Assembly: GCA_963750965.1 (NCBI GenBank) | Contig: CAVVSK010000008.1 | Location: 1-64,000 of the forward strand | Direction: 5' to 3' | Origin: CANKHA01 sp963750965 | GTDB lineage: Bacteria; Pseudomonadota; Alphaproteobacteria; Rhizobiales; Xanthobacteraceae | Length of the DNA: 64,000 nt | Shown here: positions 17,273 through 24,515 of the stretch, one piece after another | Position numbering within the stretch: position 1 is the stretch's first letter | How the letters are laid out: each line of letters begins with the position of its first letter | Notes under the pieces: generated by a model | Told to the model about the DNA's origin: nothing | Seen by the model: only the letters and a program-made list of their open reading frames with translations | Database searches by the model: none | Translations under genes and position numbers: made by a program

Positions 17273-18163
17273 ATGGCCGAGTCCGCGCTTCCGCTGTTTC
17301 ATTTATACGGCGATTTACCGGATAATCAGGCGTTCGACTTTATCCACATCGAAACGATCGCCTCCCGCGCCTCGATCCATGATTGGGTGATCCGAGCGCA
17401 CCGCCACGGCAATCTGTCGCAGATTTTATTCGTGGCCCGTGGCGGCGGCGAGATGACCTTCGAAGCTGCGACGGTTCCCTTCACCGCACCGGCGGCCATT
17501 CTCGTTCCCTCGACCATTGCCCATGGCTTCCGCTTCGAGCCGGAGGTGACCGACGGCTGGGTGGTCAGCTTCACCGATGACGTTGCCTCCGCTTTGGGCA
17601 ACCACTCGGATGCCGCGTGGTCGCGGCTACGGGCACTAGCGACCGACCCGGTGGTGCCGCTGGCAACGCCGGAGGAGGGAAGGCGCGTCGCCGAGTTTTG
17701 CGCCGAATTGTACCAGGAGCGCTTCCTCGCGCGCGAAGGTTTTCGCGTCGCCATGCGCGGCCTGTTGGCCCTGATCGCGGTGGAAGTGGTCCGGCTTGCC
17801 GCCAGCCGCGCACGCTCGGGCGCGGTGACGCTTGCGCCCGCCGATCCGACGGTCGAAGCTTTGCGCGACCTGATCGAGGAGAATTTCCGTAACGAGCGGC
17901 GCCTATCCTTTTATGCCGAAAAGCTGGCGATGACGCCGGACCGGCTCAACGATCACGTCAAACGCGCCACCGGCGTCACCGCCGGCCACCTGGTCCGCCA
18001 GCGCGTGCTGACCGAAGCCAAGCGCCAGCTCGTTTTCACCAATCAGGCGATCCAGCAAATCTCCTACGACCTGTCCTTTTCCGATCCGTCGCATTTTGCG
18101 CGCTTCTTCCGCGGACAGACCGGCACCACACCGCAGGCGTTTCGGGAGGGAAGAAGCGGGTAG
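17273..18163 (+). CDS. AraC family transcriptional regulator
   Basis: 296-residue activator-type regulator. An N-terminal cupin-like sensing domain (around IRAHRHGNLSQILFVARGGG, residues ~40-120) precedes a C-terminal double helix-turn-helix at ~200-290, including AEKLAMTPDRLNDHVKRATG and a second helix pair ending SYDLSFSDPSHFARFFRG. The layout matches PobR-type AraC regulators of aromatic acid catabolism. It lies between the divergent liv operon (130 nt) and the convergent pcaC-pcaD-pcaB genes, so either could be its target. Confidence 0.9.
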   Translation: MAESALPLFHLYGDLPDNQAFDFIHIETIASRASIHDWVIRAHRHGNLSQILFVARGGGEMTFEAATVPFTAPAAILVPSTIAHGFRFEPEVTDGWVVSFTDDVASALGNHSDAAWSRLRALATDPVVPLATPEEGRRVAEFCAELYQERFLAREGFRVAMRGLLALIAVEVVRLAASRARSGAVTLAPADPTVEALRDLIEENFRNERRLSFYAEKLAMTPDRLNDHVKRATGVTAGHLVRQRVLTEAKRQLVFTNQAIQQISYDLSFSDPSHFARFFRGQTGTTPQAFREGRSG

Positions 18164-18181
18164 AAGACAACCAATTGGCTC

Positions 18182-18266
18182 GTCATGCCCGCGCTTGTCG
18201 CGGGCATCTCGCTTAGGAAGGCAATGCATCCCTTATCGAGATGGCCGGGACAAGCCCGGCCATGAC
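18182..18266. repeat. Intergenic inverted repeat with 30-nt arms
   Basis: The left arm 18182-18211 begins GTCATGCCCGCGCTTGTCGC. The right arm 18237-18266 ends GGGACAAGCCCGGCCATGAC. Mismatches between arms are mostly compensated inside smaller nested stems (GCCCGCG/CGCGGGC and GGCCGGG/CCCGGCC). It lies between the convergent araC-type and pcaC genes and could act as a two-way terminator. Such 'cgtcatgcccg...' repeats are common in Bradyrhizobium-like genomes. Confidence 0.8.
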
Positions 18267-18289
18267 GAACAGGACGCCTGACGTGCGCG

Positions 18290-18673
18290 TTACTTCCCCA
18301 ATTCCTTCACGATCTCTCCGGCTTCCTTGAAGGCATGATTGGCGGCCGGCAGGCCGCAATAGATCGCCTGCTGCAAAATGATTTCCTTGATGTCGTCGGC
18401 GGAAAAGCCGCCCTCGGTCATCGCCGCGCGCATATGCATGCGGAATTCATCCCATTGTCCGAGCGCGAGCAACGTGCCGATCACGAGGATGCGCCGCGTG
18501 CGCTCGTCGAAATGCGGGCGCGTCCAGATCTCGCCCCAGGCGTAGCGCGTGATGAAGTCCTGAAAATCCTCGTTGAACGGCGTCTTGTTCGCATTGGCGC
18601 GATCGACCCAGGCATTGCCCAACACCTTGCGCCGGCGGGCCATGCCTTTTTCGTGCCGTTCGCGGTCATCCAT
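18290..18673 (-). CDS. pcaC: 4-carboxymuconolactone decarboxylase
   Basis: 127-residue AhpD/CMD-fold enzyme that decarboxylates gamma-carboxymuconolactone to 3-oxoadipate enol-lactone in the protocatechuate branch of the beta-ketoadipate pathway. Family blocks seen are RRKVLGNAWVDRA, YAWGEIWTRP, RRILVIGTLLALGQWDEF and LQQAIYCGLPAANHA. It follows pcaD by 9 nt on the same strand. Identification is firm from sequence and cluster. Confidence 0.97.
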   Translation of the reverse strand: MDDRERHEKGMARRRKVLGNAWVDRANANKTPFNEDFQDFITRYAWGEIWTRPHFDERTRRILVIGTLLALGQWDEFRMHMRAAMTEGGFSADDIKEIILQQAIYCGLPAANHAFKEAGEIVKELGK

Positions 18674-18682
18674 GCCTATCTC

Positions 18683-19477
18683 CTAGCGCGCGGGCTGAGC
18701 CAGAAATTTCGATACCGTGTCAGTATAAATCGCCGGCTGCTCGACATTGGCGATGTGCGCGGCGTCGAGCACCGTGAGGGCGGAACCTGAAATCCGCGCC
18801 TGCATGAATTCGGCGCCGTCCAGCGGCGTTGATTGGTCGTGTTTGCCGGCGATGATCAGGGTCGGCGCGGTGATCCGCTGCAACAATTCGCGGTGATCCA
18901 TGTCGCGGAGCGCCTCGCAGGCGGCGATGTAGCCTTGCACCGGCGTGGCAGAAAGCATTTGTGACATGCGAGCAATGGTTTCGGGCTCGCGCGCGCGAAA
19001 ATCGGCGGTGAACCAAAGCTTCATCACTGCATCGGCGACCGCGCTGACGCCTTTCTCTTTCACAATTTTGATGCGGTCGTTCCAGCGCGTTTTGTCGGCG
19101 AAATAGGACGAGGTGTTGGATAGGATCAGCCTATCGATCCGATCTGGTGCATTGGCAGCCAGCCATTGGCCGACCATGCCGCCCATAGAGAGCCCGCACC
19201 AATGCACCTTGTCGAGCCCCAGTGAATCCATGATTGCCAGCGCATCGAGCCCGTAGCGTTCCAGGCTGTGCGGCGCATGGCCGAGGCCGGATCGGCCATG
19301 CCCGCGCCGGTCGTAACGCACCACGTGAAAGTCGCGCGCCCATTCGGCCGCCTGCGCGTCCCACAAATGCAGGTCGGTGCCGAGTGAATTGGAAAGCATG
19401 AGGGCAGGGGCCGTCGCATGACCATCGATCCGCACATAGAGCGGACAACCATCGGCATCGACCACGCGTCCCGTCAT
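18683..19477 (-). CDS. pcaD: 3-oxoadipate enol-lactonase
   Basis: 264-residue alpha/beta hydrolase producing 3-oxoadipate from its enol-lactone. Features: oxyanion region MLSNSLGTDLHLWD, nucleophile elbow GLSMGG, catalytic Asp near AGKHDQSTP and His in DAAHIANVEQP. The start ATG at 19477 overlaps the pcaB stop (ATGA). Together with pcaB and pcaC it converts 3-carboxymuconate to 3-oxoadipate; protocatechuate dioxygenase genes (pcaGH) are not in the window. Confidence 0.96.
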   Translation of the reverse strand: MTGRVVDADGCPLYVRIDGHATAPALMLSNSLGTDLHLWDAQAAEWARDFHVVRYDRRGHGRSGLGHAPHSLERYGLDALAIMDSLGLDKVHWCGLSMGGMVGQWLAANAPDRIDRLILSNTSSYFADKTRWNDRIKIVKEKGVSAVADAVMKLWFTADFRAREPETIARMSQMLSATPVQGYIAACEALRDMDHRELLQRITAPTLIIAGKHDQSTPLDGAEFMQARISGSALTVLDAAHIANVEQPAIYTDTVSKFLAQPAR

Positions 19478-20839
19478 GCTGATGCGTCCTTGACGGATTC
19501 CAGCAGGCGGTCAATGAAATCGCCCGCCATCCCGGTGTAATGTTCCGGTGCGAACAGTTTGGCGATTTCGTCAACCGGAAGGTATTCGGTCACACGCTTG
19601 TCCCCGCTCAGCACGTCGCGCAGGTGGCGCTTTTCTTTCGCTGCTTTCTTGCAGGCTTCCTCCACCAGTTTGTGCGCTTCCTGCTTGCCGATCTTTTTGG
19701 CGAGCGCGACCGACACCGCTTCGGCCATGATCAGCCCCTGGCTGATATCGAGATTGGCGCGCATGCGCTCGGCATCGACTTCGAGGCCTTCGGCGATATC
19801 GGCAACGGCGCGCAGCGCGCCTGAGGTGACGAGCAGAAGCGCCGGGAAAGTCGGCCATTCCGCCTGCCATCCGCCGAGCGCGCGTTCGTGCTCTTGCACC
19901 TGCGCGGCGAAGATGGTGGCTGCCAGCTGCGGCGCCATGGAGGCCGCCGCCAGCGCAGCCGCTGCGGCCGTCGGGTTGCGCTTGTGCGGCATGGAAGACG
20001 AACCGCCGCGCCCGGCCTCCGCGGGCTCAAAGGCTTCGCCCACTTCCGTCTGCATCAGGAGTGATACATCGCGTGCGATCTTGCCGCAGGTGCCGGCGAG
20101 GATCGCGAAGGCGCCCGCGACTTCGGCAAGCCGGTCGCGGTGGCTGTGCCAGGGCGCGGGCGGTACGTCGAGCCGCAATTCCGTGGCAAGCCTTTCGGTG
20201 ACGTCGAGGCCCTTGTTGCCGAGCGCGGCCAGCGTGCCGGCCGCGCCGCCGAATTGCACCACCAGCACTTCATCGCGCGCCCAATCCAGCCTTGCTCTTG
20301 CACGAGCCAAGGCCGCGGCGTAGCCCGCAAGCTTGAGCCCGAAGGGCATCGGCAGCGCTTGCTGCATCCAGGTGCGGCCTACCATCAGTGTGGTTTTGTG
20401 CCTGCGCGGCTTGCGCGGAAAAGCGGTCGATGGCGCGGTCGAGATCGCCATCGAGCGCATTGACGGCATCCCGAAGCTCCAGCACCAGCGCGGTGTCGAT
20501 CACGTCCTGACTGGTGGCACCCCAATGCACGAAGCCTGCGGCTTCGCGGTCGCTTTTGGCTACTTCCGCCGTGAGCGCCTTCACCAGCGGAATGGCGATG
20601 TTGCCGGCCGCGACCGCGTCTGCGGCGATCTGACCAAGATCGAAGCGGTCGGCGCGGCAGGCGGCCACGATCGGGCCTGCGGCCGTGGCAGGAATGACGC
20701 CAACATCGGCTTCCGCCTTTGCCAGCGCCGCCTCGAAATCCAGCATCCGCTGCAGCCGCGCCGTGTCATCCACCACGGCACGCATGGCCGCGCTGGAAAA
20801 CAGCGGCGCGAGCAGGGAGGAGGATGATAGTAAAACCAT
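19474..20839 (-). pseudogene. pcaB: 3-carboxy-cis,cis-muconate cycloisomerase, one frame break
   Basis: Fumarase-superfamily cycloisomerase, third step of protocatechuate breakdown. The N-terminal part from ATG 20839 (MVLLSSSSLLAPLFSSAAMR, then FVHWGATSQDVIDTALVLEL) is in one frame. From TLMVGRTWMQQALPMPFG on, the gene continues one frame over and contains the signature GGSSSMPHKRNP. The shift is near 20398 and a net +1. Both parts are full and conserved (total ~454 residues), so a consensus error is likely. First gene of pcaB-pcaD-pcaC. Confidence 0.92.
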
Positions 20840-21023
20840 GGTTCAGATCCGCGGGCGCACAGTTAGCCTGATTTGCCGGAGGGGCGCGAGTGGGCGTTGC
20901 TTTCGCCCGTTATTTAGTTGGGACTATATTCTTGCATGGCTCGTCTTATCCAAGTGTGTTTGACGCTCACCGGATATTCGGACTATCTCCCGTCACCGGT
21001 TCAGCAAAGGCGCGGGGAATACC

Positions 21024-21480
21024 ATGGCGATGACGATGAGCGGCGAATACCAAATCGCGGCCCCGCGCGAAGTGGTCTGGGTTAAGACTAAACGACCCGG
21101 AAGTTTTGAAAGCCTGCATCCCGGGCTGCGAGAGCCTGGATAAGCTTTCCGATACCGAATTCCAGGCCGTGGCCGTGACCAAGATCGGTCCGGTGAAGGC
21201 CAAGTTCAAAGGCAAGGTCAATCTCACCGACCTCGACCCCCCCAACGGCTATAAGATTTCCGGCACCGGGGACGGCGGGATCGCAGGTTTCGCCAAGGGC
21301 GGGGCGGTGGTTGCGCTTATTCCCAAGGATGGCGGCACCCTGCTCACCTACAATGTGGAGGCGCAGATCGGCGGCAAACTCGCGCAGATCGGCCAGCGCC
21401 TGGTCAATGGCGCCGCGAAGAAAATGGCCGACGAGTTTTTCGAGAAATTCGCCGTCGCGGCCGCGATGCCTGCCGCCTGA
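21024..21480 (+). pseudogene. coxG: CoxG-like SRPBCC protein of the CO-dehydrogenase cluster, one frame break
   Basis: CoxG-type START/SRPBCC protein of ~151 residues; family members help anchor or assemble CO dehydrogenase at the membrane. The N-terminus MSGEYQIAAPREVVWV from ATG 21024 (GGGGAA upstream) is followed near 21086 by a +1 shift. Removing one A gives VRLNDPEVLKACIPGCESL, the expected consensus, and the rest continues to the stop at 21478-21480. It is followed 102 nt later by coxS. The C-terminal low-complexity linker and membrane helix of longer CoxG proteins is absent; this is the short form. Confidence 0.85.
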
Positions 21481-21582
21481 GCGTCCAGCTTGCGCACCTT
21501 GACCACGCCCGGAGTGTCGCTAAAGTCCCGCCCGAAACCGCCTTTTCAGGCTCATCGGACCTAAGTTCCTAGGAGGAATTGA

Positions 21583-22071
21583 ATGCCCGCCGTCGCGATG
21601 ACGGTGAACGGCAAAGCCGTCACCGCTGATGTCGATCCGCGCACGCTGTTGGTCGAATTCCTACGCGAGCATCTGCGCCTGACCGGCACCCACGTCGGGT
21701 GCGACACCTCGCAATGCGGCGCCTGCGTCGTGCATGTGAATGGCAAGGCGCTGAAGTCCTGCACCACCTTCGCGTGGCAAGTCGAAGGCGCGAGCGTCAC
21801 GACGATCGAAGGCCTGGCGGCGCCCGACGAGCCGCTGCATCCGATGCAGGAGGCCTTCCGCGAGCATCACGGCTTGCAATGCGGCTACTGCACCCCGGGC
21901 ATGATCATGTCGGCGATCGATATCGTGAACCGCAAGGGTTTTGCGCTGGAAGATCACGTCATCCGTGAAGAACTCGAAGGCAACATCTGCCGCTGCACCG
22001 GCTACCATAATATCGTGAAGGCGATTGCCTCCGGCGCTGCCGCGATGGGCGGCAAGAAAGCTGCAGCGTAG
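21583..22071 (+). CDS. coxS: 2Fe-2S subunit of a CO-dehydrogenase/xanthine-oxidase family enzyme (CoxS)
   Basis: 162-residue small subunit with two [2Fe-2S] clusters. A plant-ferredoxin type site is seen in HVGCDTSQCGACVVHVNG with a later Cys in SCTTF, and a second four-Cys site in QCGYCTPGM and NICRCTGYHN. A perfect AGGAGG precedes the ATG by 6-7 nt. It passes electrons between the molybdenum and FAD subunits. The FAD subunit gene follows after 31 nt, but the molybdenum (large) subunit gene usually found here is absent. Confidence 0.95.
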   Translation: MPAVAMTVNGKAVTADVDPRTLLVEFLREHLRLTGTHVGCDTSQCGACVVHVNGKALKSCTTFAWQVEGASVTTIEGLAAPDEPLHPMQEAFREHHGLQCGYCTPGMIMSAIDIVNRKGFALEDHVIREELEGNICRCTGYHNIVKAIASGAAAMGGKKAAA

Positions 22072-22102
22072 GGCTGGCAAGGCACTTCCAGGGAAACCAT
22101 CC

Positions 22103-22903
22103 ATGTACGCTTTCACCTATCATCGCCCGACCACGGTACGGCAGGCCGCCAATCTCCTTGCCAAGAATGAGGACGCCAAACTTTTGGCCGGCGGCCACAC
22201 ACTGATCCCGACAATGAAGCTGCGGCTGGCCTCGCCCTCGCAGCTCGTCGATCTGTCGCAGATCGAAGGCCTCTCCGGCATCGAACTGAAAGGCCGCTCG
22301 ATCGTGATCGGTGCGATGACGCGTCATTCCGAAGTGGCGAATTCTCCGGTGGTGAAGGAAAACCTGCCGGCGCTGGCTTACCTTGCCGGGGTGATCGGCG
22401 ATCCCGCCGTGCGCCATCGCGGGACCATCGGGGGCTCGGTCGCCAACAACGATCCCACCGCCGACTATCCGGCCGGCTGTCTCGGGCTCGGCGCGACCAT
22501 CATCACCTCAAAACGTCGCATCCATGCCGATGAATTCTTCCAGGGCATGTTCCAGACCGCGCTCGAGCCTGACGAGATCATCGTGCGGATTAACTTTCCC
22601 TTGGTGCAAAAGGCGGCTTACGAGAAATTCCGCAACCAGGCTTCGCGCTATGCGCTGGTCGGCGTCTTCGTTTCGAAACGCTCATCGGAAATCCGTGTGG
22701 CCGTTACCGGGGCAGGCGGCAACGGCGTGTTCCGGGTGACGCATTTCGAAGAGGCTTTGAAGAAGCGCTTCTCACCGAAGTCGATCGAGGGGCTCACGGT
22801 CCCCCCGGATGGCCTCAACGGCGACATCCACGGGAGCGCAGAATATCGCGCCCACCTGATCGGTGTGATCGCCAGGCGCGCGGTCGCCAAAGCGACAGCG
22901 TAG
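22103..22903 (+). CDS. coxM: FAD-binding medium subunit of a CO-dehydrogenase family enzyme (CoxM)
   Basis: 266-residue FAD subunit. The FAD-binding motifs AGGHTLIPTMKLRLASP and TIGGSVANNDPTADYPA are clear, and MYAFTYHRPTTVRQA is the usual N-terminus. The ATG at 22103 has GGGA upstream; an earlier in-frame start would overlap coxS. The 3' end overlaps the convergent VOC-family gene. The substrate could be CO or another small molecule or aldehyde; without the large subunit active-site loop this cannot be decided. Confidence 0.94.
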   Translation: MYAFTYHRPTTVRQAANLLAKNEDAKLLAGGHTLIPTMKLRLASPSQLVDLSQIEGLSGIELKGRSIVIGAMTRHSEVANSPVVKENLPALAYLAGVIGDPAVRHRGTIGGSVANNDPTADYPAGCLGLGATIITSKRRIHADEFFQGMFQTALEPDEIIVRINFPLVQKAAYEKFRNQASRYALVGVFVSKRSSEIRVAVTGAGGNGVFRVTHFEEALKKRFSPKSIEGLTVPPDGLNGDIHGSAEYRAHLIGVIARRAVAKATA

Positions 22904-23413
22904 ATAGGCCGCCGGACGCTCCAGCTCGCCCAGCAGATTCTGCAGATCGAGCCGACGCGTCACCATCGCCAGCTGACCATCCGGCGAGCGCGGCCATTTC
23001 TCCTTCGGCTTGTCCCAGTAAAGCTCGACGCCATTGTTATCGGGGTCGCGCAGGTACAGCGCCTCGCTGACGCCGTGGTCGCTCGCGCCGTCGAGCGGAA
23101 TCTTGGCCTCGGCCACGCGCCGCAGCGCATCCGCCAGCAACGCGCGCGTGGGATAGAGGATGGCGAGATGATAAAGGCCGGTCGTGCGCGGCGGCGGCGG
23201 CGGAGCGCCGTCGCTCTCCCAGGTATTCAGCGCGATATGATGGTGATAACCGCCCGCCGACATGAAGGCCGCACCCGGCATGCGCTGGGTCAGCTCGAAG
23301 CCGAGCACGCCGACATAGAAATCGAGCGCGCGGTCGAGATCGGCGACTTTTAGATGGACATGGCCGATCCGCACGCCGGGATCGATGGTTTTGTCGGCTT
23401 TGCTGTCGCTCAT
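22772..23413 (-). CDS. VOC family (glyoxalase/catechol 2,3-dioxygenase-like) protein, odd C-terminus
   Basis: Two-module VOC protein starting MSDSKADKTIDPGVRIGHVH. Metal-site style residues occur in GHVHLKVADL, YHHHIALNTW, LYHLAIL and the final Glu in NNGVELYWDKP. This resembles the one-domain CatE-like group of about 165 residues. As written it is 213 residues, because the frame runs on for ~50 residues past RRLDLQNLLGEL and overlaps the 3' end of coxM by 132 nt. I suspect the true stop was lost to a base error near 22.9 kb. Substrate unknown. Confidence 0.8.
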   Translation of the reverse strand: MSDSKADKTIDPGVRIGHVHLKVADLDRALDFYVGVLGFELTQRMPGAAFMSAGGYHHHIALNTWESDGAPPPPPRTTGLYHLAILYPTRALLADALRRVAEAKIPLDGASDHGVSEALYLRDPDNNGVELYWDKPKEKWPRSPDGQLAMVTRRLDLQNLLGELERPAAYLRCRFGDRAPGDHTDQVGAIFCAPVDVAVEAIRGDREPLDRLR

Positions 23414-23492
23414 GGCGTCGGCCCTGGCTTTCGTGTGAAGGTGCGTCGCCTTAGATGTAGGAAGCCCGTTATAATGGGCAATGGAGGCGCGA

Positions 23493-23816
23493 ATGCTGGC
23501 GCGTGACGAAGACATCCTCAAAGCCGCCGAAGACTGGCGCAAGGCCGGCCGTGGTGTGGCGCTTGCCACCGTGGTGGAGACCTGGGGCTCGGCCCCGCGT
23601 CCGGTCGGCTCCAATCTGGTCATTGATGACGAAGGCAATTTCCTGGGCTCGGTCTCAGGCGGCTGCGTCGAAGGCGCCGTGGTGACCGAGGCGATGGAGG
23701 TGATCGGCAGCGGCAAGCCGCGGGTGCTGGAATTTGGCGTCGCCGACGAGACGGCTTGGAAGGTCGGCCTGTCCTGCGGTGGCACCATCCGGGTCTTCGT
23801 CGAGAAGGTGGAGTAA
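23493..23816 (+). CDS. XdhC/CoxI family protein, N-terminal-type domain
   Basis: 107-residue protein starting MLARDEDILKAAEDWRKAG with the XdhC N-terminal block ATVVETWGSAPRPVGSNLV and SVSGGCVEGAVV, ending CGGTIRVFVEKVE. XdhC-type proteins bind molybdenum cofactor, help sulfurate it and insert it into xanthine-dehydrogenase-family enzymes. The ATG at 23493 has GGAGG placed upstream; an in-frame ATG at 23481 is the alternative. A TATAAT hexamer lies 18 nt before the start. The C-terminal half is encoded separately by the next gene. Confidence 0.9.
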   Translation: MLARDEDILKAAEDWRKAGRGVALATVVETWGSAPRPVGSNLVIDDEGNFLGSVSGGCVEGAVVTEAMEVIGSGKPRVLEFGVADETAWKVGLSCGGTIRVFVEKVE

Positions 23817-23822
23817 CGCTTC

Positions 23823-24515
23823 TTGCACCTCGACATCCTTTCCACACTGAACGCCGAACGCGCGGCCCGCCGCGCGGTCGCCCTCGTCACCGATATGGCG
23901 AGCGGCGCGCAACGGTTGGTGAAAGCTGCGGAAATTTCCGCCGATCCCTTGCGCGACGTGCTGCAAAAGCACCTGCAGAGCGGCAAGAGCGGCATGGAGG
24001 AGGCCGCCGGCGATCGGGTTTTTATCACCATCCATGTGCCGCCGCCGCGTCTCGTCATTACCGGTGCCGTTCATATCAGCCAGGTGCTGGCGCCAATGGC
24101 GCGCATGCTCGGCTATGACGTCACCATCGTCGATCCGCGCACCGCCTTTGCCACGGTCGATCGCTTTCCCGAAGTTAAAGTGATCCCGGATTGGCCGGAT
24201 GTGGCACTGCCGCCGCTTGGCATCGACCATTACACAGCTTTCGTCGCTCTCACCCATGATCCGAAGATCGATGATCCGGCGCTGCTGCATGCGCTTGCGC
24301 GCGACTGCTTCTATATCGGCGCGCTCGGCTCGAAGAAGACGCATGCGCGGCGCGTCGCGCGGCTGATGGAGCAGGGCGTGAGCGAGGCCGACATCGCCCG
24401 CATCCACGCGCCCATTGGCCTTTCGATCGGGGCGGTGTCGCCGGCAGAAATCGCCGTTGCCATCATGGCGCAGATCACCGCGAGGCTGCGCCAGCCCGTC
24501 GGGGCGGCGAAATGA
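23823..24515 (+). CDS. XdhC/CoxI family protein, C-terminal Rossmann-type domain
   Basis: 230-residue protein. An N-terminal segment of ~80 residues precedes a Rossmann-like domain (LVITGAVHISQVLAPMARML, VDPRTAFATVDRFP) and the family-specific YIGALGSKKTHARRVARL and HAPIGLSIGAVSPAEIAVAI. The start is TTG at 23823, since no ATG gives full length, and it follows the preceding stop by 6 nt. It complements the upstream N-terminal-type protein for molybdenum-cofactor insertion into the Cox enzyme. It overlaps the next gene by ATGA. Confidence 0.88.
   Translation: MHLDILSTLNAERAARRAVALVTDMASGAQRLVKAAEISADPLRDVLQKHLQSGKSGMEEAAGDRVFITIHVPPPRLVITGAVHISQVLAPMARMLGYDVTIVDPRTAFATVDRFPEVKVIPDWPDVALPPLGIDHYTAFVALTHDPKIDDPALLHALARDCFYIGALGSKKTHARRVARLMEQGVSEADIARIHAPIGLSIGAVSPAEIAVAIMAQITARLRQPVGAAK

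Noticed and set aside
23414..24058. Minus-strand extension upstream of the VOC gene, in frame for ~215 more codons
   Set aside because: It lies opposite the XdhC-type genes and looks like Ser/Arg/Thr-rich noise; the VOC domain begins properly at the ATG at 23413.
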